NCBI GenBank assembly: GCA_900322035.1
Contig: ONYL01000003.1
Location: 1-64,000, forward strand
DNA length: 64,000 nt
Direction of reading: 5' to 3'
Source: an uncultured Prevotella sp.
GTDB taxonomy: Bacteria > Bacteroidota > Bacteroidia > Bacteroidales > Bacteroidaceae
Every line of letters begins with the position of its first letter. The stretch's first letter is position 1. The position numbers and the translations under genes were made by a program. Of this stretch, positions 54,465 through 64,000 are shown one piece after another. Under the pieces are notes generated by a model. That model was not told the DNA's origin and did not search any database. It was given only the letters and a program-made list of their open reading frames with translations.

Positions 54465-54496
54465 AAGGGGGCGACGGTTTACACGTTCGTCCCCTT
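54465..54496. terminator. Shared hairpin between convergent genes
   Basis: AAGGGG(G)CGAC on the left pairs with GTCCCCTT on the right around the patatin stop codon. It can serve both the S41 gene and the patatin gene. Confidence 0.6.
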
Positions 54497-55432
54497 CTTG
54501 CCTTCATATTGGTCGAGCACTTTTGCCATGCGTTCGCGTCCGATGGCAATGATACGCTCCGATTTGTCGTAGTCGAAACTGCCGTAGCGGCGCAGTGACA
54601 GGTCGAGAAGGATGTCGGGTGGTGTGAGCCGCAGGGATAGCTGGGCGTTCTGGTGGATCATGATGCTCGCCGTGCGGTTCAGCAGAGTGAAGTAGTTGAA
54701 GTCCGGGTTCATTCCTTCGGGCAGGATACGTCTCACCAGTCTCAGCCATCGTGACGATGCGATGCGTCTCGCCTCGGCCATCCGTTTCAGCGTCAGCTCT
54801 GCCTTGTAGTCGCGTCCGCACACGTTGACAGCCACGAGCAGGTCGCCTTCGTGGCGCATCACGCGGTTCAGCGGCAGCGGATTTGTCGTACCGCCGTCGA
54901 TGAGAATCTTCCCGCCCGTGCGCACGGGGGAGAAATAGGCGGGCAGTGATATACTTGCCCGGATAGCTCCGTAGAGGCTTCCGTGGGTGAACACTATCTC
55001 ATGTCCGCTCTCCCAGTCGGTGGCTACGGCGGCGTAGGGAATGGGCAGGTCGTCGATGTCGCAGTCGGGAACCAGAGCCTTGAGTGCGTCGATGATCTTG
55101 TTTCCCCTCACCAAATGGTCGAGTGAGGGCGAATAGTCGGTGAGCTCGCGGATTCTCTGCTTGTCGATGGTTTTCATCCATTCGCGGTATTCTTTCAGAT
55201 GACCGGTGGCATACATGCCTGCCACCAGTGCGCCCATCGATGTGCCGGCAATCGACTTGATGTGATAGCCACGCGCCTCCAACTCTTCGATGGCGCCGAT
55301 ATGAGCCAGGCCGCGCGCCCCGCCGCTCGACAGCACGAGGGCCACGTCTTTCTTGTTTCCTTGGATGTTCTTCACCAAGAATTCCTTGATCTCGGTGAAC
55401 ATCTTCATGATGGCGACTTGTTTCTCGCTCAT
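54479..55432 (-). CDS. Patatin-like phospholipase
   Basis: 317 residues. The oxyanion loop is LVLSSGGARGLAHIGAIEEL, the nucleophile elbow is GTSMG with S65, and the catalytic Asp lies in ILIDGGTTNPLPL near residue 178. No signal peptide or membrane helix. RssA-type bacterial patatins are intracellular serine esterases or phospholipases. A TAATTTTG -7 box lies at 55460-55467. The ~130 residues after the Asp are helical and family-typical. Confidence 0.92.
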   Translation of the reverse strand: MSEKQVAIMKMFTEIKEFLVKNIQGNKKDVALVLSSGGARGLAHIGAIEELEARGYHIKSIAGTSMGALVAGMYATGHLKEYREWMKTIDKQRIRELTDYSPSLDHLVRGNKIIDALKALVPDCDIDDLPIPYAAVATDWESGHEIVFTHGSLYGAIRASISLPAYFSPVRTGGKILIDGGTTNPLPLNRVMRHEGDLLVAVNVCGRDYKAELTLKRMAEARRIASSRWLRLVRRILPEGMNPDFNYFTLLNRTASIMIHQNAQLSLRLTPPDILLDLSLRRYGSFDYDKSERIIAIGRERMAKVLDQYEGKKGTNV

Positions 55433-55459
55433 GGCTTTGTAATTTTTCTGTTATGGCTG

Positions 55460-55467
55460 CAAAATTA
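55460..55467 (-). promoter_or_regulatory. Bacteroidetes -7 box for the patatin gene
   Basis: TAATTTTG on the minus strand, 27 bases upstream of the ATG. Confidence 0.5.
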
Positions 55468-55646
55468 CGAAATTAATCATGAAGCGCAAAAACGTAGGGA
55501 GAGAAAGGAGAAATATAAAGAATGTTTTAGAAGGTCGATATTCGAGAATGTGGGTAATAGCAGCTTGCTGTCCATTGTCTTGTTATAGCCTTGGCGGGAA
55601 AAAGGCTCAGCTTGTGGTTCTTTGTGATTCTGTCACTTCCGCCAAC

Positions 55647-55734
55647 TGGGTCCCCACCGGCCCGCATAAGGGTCCCCGCCGGCCCGCATATGGCAGACGG
55701 CGGGATGGTATATGGCTCCCGTCGTGAACTCCCG
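55647..55734. repeat. 22-bp period tandem array D
   Basis: Units start at 55647, 55669, 55691 and 55713. The first two share GGTCCCC(A/G)CCGGCCCGCATA; later units decay. It shares GCATATGGCAGACG with array A in reverse orientation. It lies in the 558-base gap between the divergent patatin and rimP genes, where no gene is supported. Confidence 0.8.
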
Positions 55735-55874
55735 TTGGTGGTGGCATGAGTGATTGGAAAAAGACCGGTCAATCCTTTGTCTGTCTTATGCCGGCTTTTG
55801 TTGAACGACGGAGTGACAGACTCCGCCGCAAATGCGTCAAAATAAATGAAAGGAGAAAGAAAACCGTGCAAAAA

Positions 55875-55906
55875 CTTGTAGGAATGCAGAAAAAACAGTA
55901 ACTTTG
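55875..55906 (+). promoter_or_regulatory. Promoter of the rimP-nusA-infB operon
   Basis: CTTG at 55875-55878 and TAACTTTG at 55899-55906 with 20 bases between. Confidence 0.7.
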
Positions 55907-55917
55907 CAGTGTTCAGT

Positions 55918-55951
55918 GGAATGAGGGGCTCCGAGAGAGCTCCTCATTTTA
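55918..55951 (+). promoter_or_regulatory. Leader hairpin upstream of rimP
   Basis: AATGAGG(G)GCTC pairs with GAGCTCCTCATT around CGAGA, followed by TTATTTT. The hairpin starts ~12 bases after the promoter and ends 40 bases before rimP. A stem plus U-rich tract in the leader of a translation-factor operon suggests an attenuator or autoregulatory element. Confidence 0.6.
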
Positions 55952-55990
55952 TTTTAATAAGCTATTTAACTATAGTCAAAATCGTTACGT

Positions 55991-56458
55991 ATGATTGACA
56001 AGAACGTCGTAAAGAGTTTAGCAGAAGAGTGGTTGAAGGATAAGGAATATTTCCTTGTAGACGTGGACGTGACTCCCGACGACCGGATCGTCGTGGAGAT
56101 CGACCATGCCGACGGCGTATGGATCGAGGACTGTGCCGAACTGAGCCGTTACATAGAGAGCCATCTCAGCCGTGATGTGGAGGATTATGAGCTCGAAGTG
56201 GGATCGGCAGGATTGGGTCAGCCTTTCAAGGTGGCGCAGCAATACGTCAACTGTATCGGCAAGAAAGTTGAGGTGCTCACCGCCGAAGGCAAAAAGGTGC
56301 GCGGCATTCTGAAAAGCGTCGACGGCACGAAGTTCGTTGTCACCGTGAAGGAGAAAGTCAAGGTGGAAGGCAAGAAACGCCCTCAGATGATGGACGTCGA
56401 CTATACCTTTGACATGAATGAAGTGAAATATACAAAATATCAAATAAGTTTCAAATAA
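55991..56458 (+). CDS. rimP: Ribosome maturation factor RimP
   Basis: 155 residues with the two-domain RimP layout: N-terminal alpha/beta domain (LVDVDVTPDDRIVVEIDHADGVWIEDCAELSRYIESHL...DYELEVGSAGLGQPF) and a C-terminal SH3-like domain (NCIGKKVEVLTAEGKKVRGILKSVDGTKFVVTV). It assists 30S assembly. The gene order rimP-nusA-infB is conserved across bacteria; nusA starts 4 bases after the rimP stop. Confidence 0.97.
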   Translation: MIDKNVVKSLAEEWLKDKEYFLVDVDVTPDDRIVVEIDHADGVWIEDCAELSRYIESHLSRDVEDYELEVGSAGLGQPFKVAQQYVNCIGKKVEVLTAEGKKVRGILKSVDGTKFVVTVKEKVKVEGKKRPQMMDVDYTFDMNEVKYTKYQISFK

Positions 56459-56461
56459 GCT

Positions 56462-57733
56462 ATGGCAGCAAAGAAAGTGGAAGAGTCGATGAGCATGCTC
56501 GACTCCTTCAAAGAATTCAATAAAGAGAAGAAGATCGACCAGGCAACCCTGACGAGTGTCTTGGAGGAAAGCTTCCGCAATGTGCTCGCGAAAATCTATG
56601 GCTCCGACGACCATTTCACGGTGATCGTGAACCCCGACAAGGGCGACTGCGAGATCTACCGCAACCGTACGGTGGTGGAGGATGGCAATGTGGAAGACGA
56701 CAATACGCAAATCAGCCTCACCGATGCCCGCAAGATAGAACCCGACTATGAGGTGGGCGAGGAGGTGACCGAACCCGTTAAATTCTCCGACTTTGGCCGC
56801 CGTGCCATCCTCAACCTGCGTCAGACGTTAGCTTCCAAGATTCTGGAACTCGAACACGACGCTCTCTATAATGAATATAAAGACCGCGTGGGGGAGATCA
56901 TCTCCGGCGAAGTCTATCAGGTGTGGAAGCGCGAGATCCTCGTTGTCGACGATAAGAACAACGAGCTCACCCTTCCCAAGAGCGAGCAGATTCCCACCGA
57001 CAACTATCATAAGGGCGACGCGATCCGTGCTGTCGTGGAGCGCGTGACCAACGATAACAACAACCCCAAGATCATCATCTCCCGCACCAGCCCCGCCTTC
57101 CTCAAGGCTCTGCTCGAACAGGAAGTGCCAGAGATTGCCGATGGACAGATCGTGATCCACAAGGTGGTGCGCATCCCCGGCGAGCGTGCCAAGGTGGCTG
57201 TGGAGAGCTTCAACGACCGCATCGACCCCGTGGGTGCCTGTGTGGGTGTGCGCGGCAGCCGTGTGCACGGCATCGTGCATGAGCTCAACAACGAGAGCAT
57301 TGATGTGGTGACCTGGACCACCAACCCCGTGCTCTTCATCCAGCGCGCGTTGAATCCGGCAAAAGTGAGCTACATCAATCTCGACGAGGCCAACAAGAAG
57401 GCTGATGCCTATCTGAAACCCGAAGAAGTGAGCCTCGCCATCGGACGCCGTGGCGCCAATATCAAGCTGGCCAGCATGCTGACCGACTATACCATCGATG
57501 TCTACCGCGACGTGCCGCAAGACCAGGCCAATGAGGTCGACGATGTCTATCTCGACGAGTTCCGCGACGTGATCGACGGTTGGGTGATCGATGCCATCAA
57601 GGGTATTGGTCTGGACACAGCCCGCCAGGTGCTCGATGCTCCCCGCGACATGCTTGTGGAGAAGGCCGACCTTGAGGAGGAAACTGTAGACTATGTGTTG
57701 AAGGTGCTCCGCCAGGAGTTTGAGAAGTCCTGA
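56462..57733 (+). CDS. nusA: Transcription termination/antitermination factor NusA
   Basis: 423 residues. An N-terminal RNA-polymerase-binding domain (LTSVLEESFRNVLAKIYGSDDHF) is followed by S1 (GEIISGEVYQVWKREILVVDDKNNELTLP) and two KH domains (DRIDPVGACVGVRGSRVHGIVHELNNESIDVV; and EEVSLAIGRRGANIKLASMLTDYTIDVY). The acidic C-terminal repeats of the E. coli protein are absent, the normal shorter form. It binds the elongating polymerase and affects pausing and termination. Confidence 0.97.
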   Translation: MAAKKVEESMSMLDSFKEFNKEKKIDQATLTSVLEESFRNVLAKIYGSDDHFTVIVNPDKGDCEIYRNRTVVEDGNVEDDNTQISLTDARKIEPDYEVGEEVTEPVKFSDFGRRAILNLRQTLASKILELEHDALYNEYKDRVGEIISGEVYQVWKREILVVDDKNNELTLPKSEQIPTDNYHKGDAIRAVVERVTNDNNNPKIIISRTSPAFLKALLEQEVPEIADGQIVIHKVVRIPGERAKVAVESFNDRIDPVGACVGVRGSRVHGIVHELNNESIDVVTWTTNPVLFIQRALNPAKVSYINLDEANKKADAYLKPEEVSLAIGRRGANIKLASMLTDYTIDVYRDVPQDQANEVDDVYLDEFRDVIDGWVIDAIKGIGLDTARQVLDAPRDMLVEKADLEEETVDYVLKVLRQEFEKS

Positions 57734-57804
57734 CCATCCGGTGACGCCGCCTATAGGGAACTCCAAGAAAGAAAACAAAGAACAATAAGACAAAAACGTA
57801 TTAG

Positions 57805-60612
57805 ATGAGTGTCAGATTAAATAAAGCACTAAGTGATTTTAACATAGGACTTCAAACGGCAGTTGATTTCCTGAAAAAGAAATACAATCTCAGTGAAGAC
57901 TTGGAATCTACATCCAAGATCACTGAAGATCAGTATCATGCCCTTGAGGTGGCGTTTAAGAAAGACGCTGAAACGCGCAGCAAAGCCGATCAGCTGATTT
58001 CTAACAAGAAGAAGGACAAGCGCCGCCCGAAGCCTCAGCGGCCTCAGGCCGCTCCCACGACGGAGATTCCGCGCGTGAAGGTGGTTGGCCACATCGACTT
58101 GAGCCAGTTGGAGGCCAAACCTTCACAAAGCAGTGCACAGAGCAAGGCTGCCGCTGCCGTCGGCAATGCCAAGCCCGCACAGCCCCAATCCAAACCGCAG
58201 ACCGCTCAGGCTCCTGCCCAGCCCAAACCTCAGCAGGCACCAGTGGAACAGCCTAAGCCCCAGCCTAAGGCGCAATCCAAGCCTCAGCCGCAGGCCGCCC
58301 AGCCGGCATCCCAAACCGCCCAGCAGCCAGCACCTGAAACGAAGGCGGAAACCGCTCAGCAGCCGTCGGTGTTCAAGACGAAGATCGAGCAGGATCTGCA
58401 AAACGCGCCCAAGTTGAAGGTGATGGGAAAAATCGACCTCAGCGCCCTCAACCAAAGTACGCGCCCCAAGAAAAAGTCGAAGGACGAGCGCAGAAAAGAG
58501 CGTGAGGAGAAAAACCAGCAGCATACCGGCGACCGCAAGAAACGCAAGCGCATCAACAGCGACCGCGTGGACATCAACGCTGTCGTTGACCAAATGGACA
58601 AGCAAGGCGGCAATAAGAACAAGAACAAAGGCAACAATAATCAGGGCAACAACAACCAAGGTGGCGGAAAGAAGAAAAACAAACGTCCGCAGAAGCCTTT
58701 GGAGGTAAATGAGGAGGATGTGTCGCGCCAGGTGAAGGAGACTCTCGCCCGTCTGACCAACAAGCAGAACTTCAACAAGAAGGGTGCCAAGTATCGCCGC
58801 GAGAAGCGTGAGGCAGTGCAGGAAAGGATGAACGAGCAGGCTTCAGAGGCCAACAAGCAGAGCAAGACGCTGAAGCTGACCGAGTTTGTTACCGTGTCGG
58901 AATTGGCCACGATGATGAACGTGAGCGTCAACAAGGTCATCGGAACCCTTATGGGCGTTGGCATCATGGTGTCTATCAACCAGCGTCTCGACGCCGAGAC
59001 CATCAACCTTGTGGCCGAAGAGTTCGGCTTCAAGACCGAATATGTCAGTGCCGAAGTGCAGGAGGCCGTCAGCGAGGAGCCCGACGATGAGGCCGACCTC
59101 GTGAGCCGTCCGCCTATCGTTACGGTGATGGGCCATGTAGACCACGGTAAGACTTCGCTCCTCGACCATATCCGCAACACCAACGTGATTGCCGGCGAGG
59201 CCGGAGGCATCACCCAGCACATTGGTGCCTACAGCGTGACTCTGAAGAACGGGCGCAAGGTGACCTTCCTCGACACGCCCGGTCATGAGGCTTTCACCGC
59301 CATGCGTGCCCGTGGTGCGCAGGTGACGGATATTGCCATCATCATCATCGCCGCCGACGACAGCGTGATGCCCACCACCAAGGAGGCTATCGCCCATGCC
59401 CAGGCAGCTGGCGTGCCGATGGTGTTTGCCATCAACAAGATTGATAAGCCGGGAGCCAATCCCGATAAGATACGTGAGGACCTGGCCAATATGAATCTCC
59501 TCGTGGAGGACTGGGGCGGTAAATACCAGTGCCAGGAGATTTCGGCCAAGAAAGGCATTGGCGTGGATGAGCTCATGGAGAAAGTGCTCCTCGAAGCCGA
59601 TATGCTCGACCTCAAGGCCAACCCCAACCGCAAGGGTACGGGTACGGTCATCGAGTCGTCGCTCGACAAGGGGCGTGGCTATGTCAGCACCGTGCTCGTA
59701 AGCAACGGAACGCTCCATCAGGGCGACATCGTGATTGCCGGTACAAGCTGGGGCCGCATCAAGGCCATGTTCAATGAGCGCAACCAGCGCATCGACAACG
59801 CCGGGCCGTCCACGCCGGCCATCATCCTCGGTCTCAACGGTGCTCCTACAGCCGGCGACACCTTCCACGTGCTGGACACCGAGCAGGAAGCCCGCGAGAT
59901 AGCCACCAAGCGAGAGCAGCTGCAGCGTGAGCAGGGGCTGCGTACACAGCAGCGCCTGACTTTGGGCGACATCTCACGTCGTATTGCCAAGGGCGAGTTC
60001 CACGAACTCAACATCATCGTCAAGGGCGACGTGGACGGCTCCGTGGAGGCACTCAGCGACTCGTTCATCAAGCTTTCTACCGACAAGGTGAAAGTGAACG
60101 TCATCTACAAGGCCGTGGGCCAGATCTCCGAGAGCGACGTGACGCTTGCCGACGCTTCCGATGCCCTCATCATTGGCTTCCAGGTTCGTCCCTCAGCCGC
60201 AGCCCGAAAGCTTGCCGATACCTGTGGTGTGGAGATCAACACCTATTCTGTCATCTACGATGCCATCGACGATGTGAAGTCGGCTATGGTGGGTATGCTC
60301 GACAAGGTGAAGAAAGAGATCATTACCGGTCAGGCCGAAGTGCGTCAGGTGTTCAAGATATCCAAAGTGGGCACCGTTGCGGGATGTATGGTTACTGAAG
60401 GCAAGATCCACAATAAAGACAAGGTGCGTGTCATCCGCGACGGTATTGTTGTCAGGACCTGCGAGATGGGCGCGCTCAAGCGTTACAAGGACGACGTGAA
60501 AGAGGTGCCTACGGGTATGGACTGCGGTATCAGCCTTGTCAACTACAACGACATCCAGGAAGGCGACATCCTCGAGACATTCACAGAGATTGAGGTGGAG
60601 CAGAAACTTTGA
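57805..60612 (+). CDS. infB: Translation initiation factor IF-2
   Basis: 935 residues. An IF2_N-type start ([26 protein letters not shown]) is followed by a ~270-residue low-complexity linker rich in Pro, Gln, Ala and Lys, then a second IF2_N domain ([29 protein letters not shown]). The GTPase domain has [14 protein letters not shown] (from about residue 446), DTPGHEAF and NKID. Domains II-IV follow. It places initiator tRNA on the 30S subunit. The linker's near-repetitive [12 protein letters not shown] stretches are the least conserved part of the window's housekeeping genes. Confidence 0.98.
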   Translation: MSVRLNKALSDFNIGLQTAVDFLKKKYNLSEDLESTSKITEDQYHALEVAFKKDAETRSKADQLISNKKKDKRRPKPQRPQAAPTTEIPRVKVVGHIDLSQLEAKPSQSSAQSKAAAAVGNAKPAQPQSKPQTAQAPAQPKPQQAPVEQPKPQPKAQSKPQPQAAQPASQTAQQPAPETKAETAQQPSVFKTKIEQDLQNAPKLKVMGKIDLSALNQSTRPKKKSKDERRKEREEKNQQHTGDRKKRKRINSDRVDINAVVDQMDKQGGNKNKNKGNNNQGNNNQGGGKKKNKRPQKPLEVNEEDVSRQVKETLARLTNKQNFNKKGAKYRREKREAVQERMNEQASEANKQSKTLKLTEFVTVSELATMMNVSVNKVIGTLMGVGIMVSINQRLDAETINLVAEEFGFKTEYVSAEVQEAVSEEPDDEADLVSRPPIVTVMGHVDHGKTSLLDHIRNTNVIAGEAGGITQHIGAYSVTLKNGRKVTFLDTPGHEAFTAMRARGAQVTDIAIIIIAADDSVMPTTKEAIAHAQAAGVPMVFAINKIDKPGANPDKIREDLANMNLLVEDWGGKYQCQEISAKKGIGVDELMEKVLLEADMLDLKANPNRKGTGTVIESSLDKGRGYVSTVLVSNGTLHQGDIVIAGTSWGRIKAMFNERNQRIDNAGPSTPAIILGLNGAPTAGDTFHVLDTEQEAREIATKREQLQREQGLRTQQRLTLGDISRRIAKGEFHELNIIVKGDVDGSVEALSDSFIKLSTDKVKVNVIYKAVGQISESDVTLADASDALIIGFQVRPSAAARKLADTCGVEINTYSVIYDAIDDVKSAMVGMLDKVKKEIITGQAEVRQVFKISKVGTVAGCMVTEGKIHNKDKVRVIRDGIVVRTCEMGALKRYKDDVKEVPTGMDCGISLVNYNDIQEGDILETFTEIEVEQKL

Positions 60613-60650
60613 TGTTCTGTTCCCCATCCTCTTCCAACAGGACGACAAAG

Positions 60651-60686
60651 GGTCGGGAACGGATTGCTCCGCTTCCGGCCTTTTTT
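60651..60686 (+). terminator. Terminator of rimP-nusA-infB
   Basis: GGTCGGGAA pairs with TTCCGGCC (wobbles included) around ~11 bases, followed by TTTTTT. It separates infB from the suf genes. Confidence 0.85.
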
Positions 60687-60734
60687 GCAAGACGGAATGG
60701 CTCCGTGGCATGCCTTTTGCTAATAACTAATTAT

Positions 60735-62192
60735 ATGGAACTAAAGGTAAACGAAAAAGATAAAAACGAATATGTGAAGAAGGTGGCGCATAAAAAGTAT
60801 GAATATGGCTTCACCACCGACGTTCACACAGATATCATCCCCCGTGGACTCAACGAGGACGTGGTGAGGCTTATCTCCCAAAAGAAGGGTGAGCCTGAAT
60901 GGCTCCTCGATTTTCGGTTGAAAGCCTACCGCCACTGGCTCACAATGGAGCAACCCAACTGGGGACATGTGCATGTGCCGGAAATTGATTTCCAGGCTAT
61001 CTCTTATTATGCCGATCCCTTGGCCAAGAAACCCAAGAATAAGGAAATAGATCCAGAACTTGAGAAAACGTTCGACAAACTGGGCATCCCCCTTGAGGAG
61101 CGTCTTGCCTTGAGCGGCACGGCTGTCGACGCCGTGATGGACTCCGTGTCGGTGAAGACCACCTTCAAGGAGAAACTGGCCGAGAAGGGCATCATCTTCT
61201 CATCTATCGGTGAGGCAGTGAAGAATTATCCCGATCTGGTGCGCCAGTATCTGGGATCCGTGGTGCCTTATGGCGACAACTTCTTTGCAGCCCTCAACTC
61301 GGCAGTGTTTAGCGACGGCTCCTTCGTCTATATCCCCAAGGGAGTGCGCTGCCCAATGGAACTGAGCAGTTATTTCCGCATCAACGCCCGCAATACCGGA
61401 CAGTTTGAGCGTACGCTCATCGTGGCCGACGACGATGCCTACGTGAGCTATCTTGAGGGATGCACGGCACCCATGCGCGACGAGAACCAACTTCATGCCG
61501 CTGTGGTGGAGATTGTGGTGATGAACAACGCTGAGGTGAAATATTCCACCGTGCAAAACTGGTATCCCGGAGATGAGCATGGCAAGGGTGGAGTGCTCAA
61601 TCTGGTGACCAAGCGCGGCGACTGCCGGGGTGTCAACTCCAAGCTCTCCTGGACACAGGTGGAGACGGGATCGGCCATCACGTGGAAATATCCCTCGTGT
61701 GTTTTGCGTGGCGACAACAGCCAGGCAGAGTTCTACTCCGTGGCCGTGACCAACAACTATCAGGAGGCCGACACGGGAACGAAGATGATCCACATGGGAA
61801 AGAACACCAAGTCGACGATCATCTCCAAGGGTATCAGTGCCGGACACTCGCAAAACTCCTATCGCGGACTGGTCAGGGCCACGGCCAATGCCGACAACGC
61901 ACGCAACTATTCCTCGTGCGACTCTCTGCTGTTGGGGTCCGACTGCGGTGCCCACACCTTCCCCTATATGGACATCCACAACGAAACGGCCATCGTGGAG
62001 CATGAGGCCACGACATCAAAGATCAGTGAGGACCAGCTCTTCTACTGCAACCAGCGCGGCATTCCCATGGAGGAGGCTGTGGGGCTGATCGTCAACGGCT
62101 ATGCCAAGGATGTGCTCAACAAGCTGCCCATGGAGTTCGCCGTCGAGGCCCAGAAGCTGCTCAGCGTATCGCTTGAAGGAACAGTTGGCTAA
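60735..62192 (+). CDS. sufB: Fe-S cluster assembly scaffold SufB
   Basis: 485 residues from the ATG at 60735 ([26 protein letters not shown]). The in-frame ATG at 60609 was rejected because it overlaps the end of infB and spans its terminator. Conserved segments: [88 protein letters not shown], and [13 protein letters not shown]. It forms the SufBCD complex that builds iron-sulfur clusters. First of three suf genes. Confidence 0.97.
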   Translation: MELKVNEKDKNEYVKKVAHKKYEYGFTTDVHTDIIPRGLNEDVVRLISQKKGEPEWLLDFRLKAYRHWLTMEQPNWGHVHVPEIDFQAISYYADPLAKKPKNKEIDPELEKTFDKLGIPLEERLALSGTAVDAVMDSVSVKTTFKEKLAEKGIIFSSIGEAVKNYPDLVRQYLGSVVPYGDNFFAALNSAVFSDGSFVYIPKGVRCPMELSSYFRINARNTGQFERTLIVADDDAYVSYLEGCTAPMRDENQLHAAVVEIVVMNNAEVKYSTVQNWYPGDEHGKGGVLNLVTKRGDCRGVNSKLSWTQVETGSAITWKYPSCVLRGDNSQAEFYSVAVTNNYQEADTGTKMIHMGKNTKSTIISKGISAGHSQNSYRGLVRATANADNARNYSSCDSLLLGSDCGAHTFPYMDIHNETAIVEHEATTSKISEDQLFYCNQRGIPMEEAVGLIVNGYAKDVLNKLPMEFAVEAQKLLSVSLEGTVG

Positions 62193-62326
62193 TAAAGAAA
62201 ATTGGTTGTCTATTAATATTATCTTAATTTGGAGTATGGCGATATAAGAGTTGTTTGTAAATGTCTTGCAAATTCTCAGCGGCATGGTGACCTAAACCAA
62301 TTATTTGGCTTAATGTTTGGCGGTCT

Positions 62327-62355
62327 CCAACTCCTATCTCCTAACTCCTAACTTA
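62327..62355. repeat. CTCCTAA short tandem repeat before sufC
   Basis: Repeats of the form CTCCTA(A/T)CT run to the sufC leader, e.g. CTCCTAACTCCTAACTTA. Degenerate traces of the same motif occur near 26857 and 45135. The 171-base gap between sufB and sufC otherwise holds no gene. Confidence 0.5.
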
Positions 62356-62363
62356 TAAAACTT

Positions 62364-63128
62364 ATGTTAGAAGTAAAGAATTTACATGCCTCTATCGCAG
62401 GCAAAGAAATATTGAAAGGCATCGACCTCACGGTTAAGGACGGTGAGATACATGCCATTATGGGCCCGAACGGTTCGGGCAAGTCTACACTCAGCGCCGT
62501 CCTCACCGGCAACCCTCTCTATACCGTCACTGAGGGTGAGGCCATATTTAATGGCAAGAATCTCTTGGATATGAAACCTGAGGACCGCGCCCACGAAGGA
62601 CTCTTCCTCTCTTTTCAGTATCCTGTTGAGATTCCCGGCGTGAGTATGACCAATTTCATGAAGGCTGCCGTCAACGCCAAGCGCAAGTATGAGGGTAAGG
62701 AGCCGCTCAAGGCAGCTGACTTCCTCAAGCTCATGCGTGAGAAGCGCCAGTTGGTGGAACTCGACTCCAAGCTCGCCCACCGTTCCGTCAACGAGGGATT
62801 CTCGGGCGGTGAGAAGAAACGCAATGAGATCTTCCAGATGGCGGTGCTGGAACCCAAACTCAGTATTCTCGATGAGACCGACTCCGGACTTGACGTCGAT
62901 GCCATGCGTATCGTGGCCGATGGCGTGAACAAGATGCACACGCCCGAGACTTCCTACATCGTCATCACCCACTATGAGCGGCTGCTCGACATGATCAAGC
63001 CCGACGTGGTGCATGTGCTCTACAATGGACGCATTGTCAAGACGGGCGGACCTGAGCTGGCACGCGAGATAGAGAAGAACGGCTACGACCAGATCAAGGC
63101 TGAGGCCGACGCCAAATACGGGAAATAA
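62364..63128 (+). CDS. sufC: Fe-S cluster assembly ATPase SufC
   Basis: 254 residues, ABC-type ATPase. Walker A is GPNGSGKST (34-42), the signature is FSGGEKKRNEI, and Walker B runs into LSILDETDSGLDVDAM, the SufC form with DE-T-D-SGLD. No membrane part. It hydrolyses ATP to drive shape changes of the SufB-SufD complex. Located 171 bases after sufB and 56 bases before sufD. Confidence 0.97.
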   Translation: MLEVKNLHASIAGKEILKGIDLTVKDGEIHAIMGPNGSGKSTLSAVLTGNPLYTVTEGEAIFNGKNLLDMKPEDRAHEGLFLSFQYPVEIPGVSMTNFMKAAVNAKRKYEGKEPLKAADFLKLMREKRQLVELDSKLAHRSVNEGFSGGEKKRNEIFQMAVLEPKLSILDETDSGLDVDAMRIVADGVNKMHTPETSYIVITHYERLLDMIKPDVVHVLYNGRIVKTGGPELAREIEKNGYDQIKAEADAKYGK

Positions 63129-63184
63129 GTGCGGAGAACTTTGGTTTTATCCGCGCAAACTCCCCAATCTTTAAATTCAAAGTT

Positions 63185-64000
63185 ATGTCCCAAAAAGCAG
63201 AACAACAATATATCGACCTATATGGTCAGAACCGGAAGATGATTTGCGACCACTCCGTGGACGTGATGAATGCCGTGCGCGACCAGGCCTTCGAGGATTT
63301 CAAGCGCTTGGGATTCCCCTCGCGAAAAGTGGAGCGCTATAAGTATACCGACATGCAGCAGCTCTTCGCGCCCGACTACGGGCTCAACCTCAACCGTCTG
63401 CGCATACCCGTCGATCCCTACCAGGCCTTCCGCTGCGATGTGCCCAATCTCTCCACTTCGCTCTATTTCATCGTCAACGACCAGTTCTATCAGGAGGCCC
63501 TGCCCAAGGTGCAGTTGCCCGAGGGGGTGTTCATCGGTTCCCTCGCTGAGGCTGCGGCTCAGCGGCCGGAGCTTGTCGCCAAGTATTATGCCAAGATCGC
63601 CGCTACGGCCGACGATGGCATTACGGCGCTCAACACCATGCTGGCGCAGGACGGACTCCTGGTCTATGTGCCGAAAAACGTGAAGATAGACCGCGCCGTG
63701 CAGGTGATCAATATTCTCCGCTCGGATGTAGACTTGATGGTCAACCGCCGCGTGCTCGTCATCGTGGAGGAGGGCGCCGAGGCCCGTCTGCTCTTCTGCG
63801 ACCATGCCGTCGACGACCGCCCCTTCCTCACCACACAGGTGATAGAGGCTTATGTGGGCGACAATGCCCAGCTCTCGCTCTACTGCCTGGAGGAGACTCA
63901 CTATAAGAACACACGAGTGTCGAATGTATATGTGAGTCAGCAGGCCAACAGCCATTTCGACCATAATGTCATCACGCTCCACAACGGTGTCACCCGCAAC
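63185..64000 (+). CDS. sufD: Fe-S cluster assembly protein SufD (3' end outside the window)
   Basis: 272 codons from the ATG at 63185 to the window edge, with no stop. The N-terminus (MSQKAEQQYIDLYGQNRKMI...AFEDFKRLGFPSRKVERYKYTDMQQLF) matches SufD. The beginning of the beta-helix is seen (LLVYVPKNVKIDRAVQVINIL, MVNRRVLVIVEEGAEARLLFCDH, QVIEAYVGDNAQLSLYCLEETH). Full SufD is ~440-450 residues, so ~170 are missing. Follows sufB and sufC in the standard order. Confidence 0.95.
   Translation, partial: MSQKAEQQYIDLYGQNRKMICDHSVDVMNAVRDQAFEDFKRLGFPSRKVERYKYTDMQQLFAPDYGLNLNRLRIPVDPYQAFRCDVPNLSTSLYFIVNDQFYQEALPKVQLPEGVFIGSLAEAAAQRPELVAKYYAKIAATADDGITALNTMLAQDGLLVYVPKNVKIDRAVQVINILRSDVDLMVNRRVLVIVEEGAEARLLFCDHAVDDRPFLTTQVIEAYVGDNAQLSLYCLEETHYKNTRVSNVYVSQQANSHFDHNVITLHNGVTRN

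Noticed and set aside
52783-54549. 588-codon minus-strand frame opposite the S41 peptidase
   Set aside because: Antisense shadow: it covers nearly the entire peptidase gene and has no domain of its own.

Overview
The window is bacterial chromosome from a Bacteroidales organism, most likely Prevotella in the broad sense. Evidence: a SusC/SusD pair, GH92 and GH29 glycosidases, BspA-like leucine-rich repeats, C-terminal tails of the type IX secretion kind, a GLPGLI protein, a topA-aroK-speA block, and promoters of the Bacteroidetes form (TTTG at -33, TAnnTTTG at -7). Coding density is high, and most genes sit in short co-directional runs.

Layout. 1-692 is repeat-rich DNA with a MITE-like inverted repeat element. 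693-8480 (minus strand) holds an M16 peptidase and then a five-gene run read HAD phosphatase > ribF > CPBP protease > lipid A deacylase-like protein > GH92 mannosidase, closed by a strong terminator at 2461-2496. 8702-9805 is an N-terminally truncated TPR regulator. 10003-15906 (minus) carries an anti-sigma-like gene and ECF sigma gene, then speA, aroK and topA. 16542-19461 is a gene graveyard: a truncated BspA-like gene, a truncated AraC-type sensor and two further stubs, joined back to back at two scars. 19577-26687 has a Nudix hydrolase, a cysteine-less TlpA-like lipoprotein and a SusC/SusD nutrient uptake pair. 26876-30060 is an AT-richer accessory patch with a PmeII-like restriction endonuclease, an HNH nuclease, a small ORF and a frameshifted Rpn-type nuclease; no methyltransferase is present. 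30188-34865 has a Nudix gene and a nitrosative-stress set (hcp, ric, LysR). 35113-51721 has pnp, a secreted M6 metalloprotease and a protease-less paralogue, a fucosidase plus a hexosamine-kinase-like gene, a truncated AraC regulator, a YD-repeat secreted protein, a ferredoxin-nitroreductase, and a small secreted peptide gene followed by a GLPGLI gene and an outer-membrane receptor. 52517-64000 has tRNA-Asn, a C-terminal processing protease, a patatin, rimP-nusA-infB and the sufBCD iron-sulfur assembly genes, with sufD running off the window.

Two patterns stand out. First, four intergenic regions carry short tandem arrays with the same 22-bp period, built from GC-rich units that can fold into small hairpins. 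Second, four regulator genes of one architecture (TPR, membrane helix, C-terminal DNA-binding or helical output domain) survive only as C-terminal parts; two of them are fused back to back with truncated genes for surface or secreted proteins. The peptide/GLPGLI/receptor locus at 47946-51721 is the best candidate here for an uncharacterised functional system. All product names come from reading motifs by eye; no database search was run.
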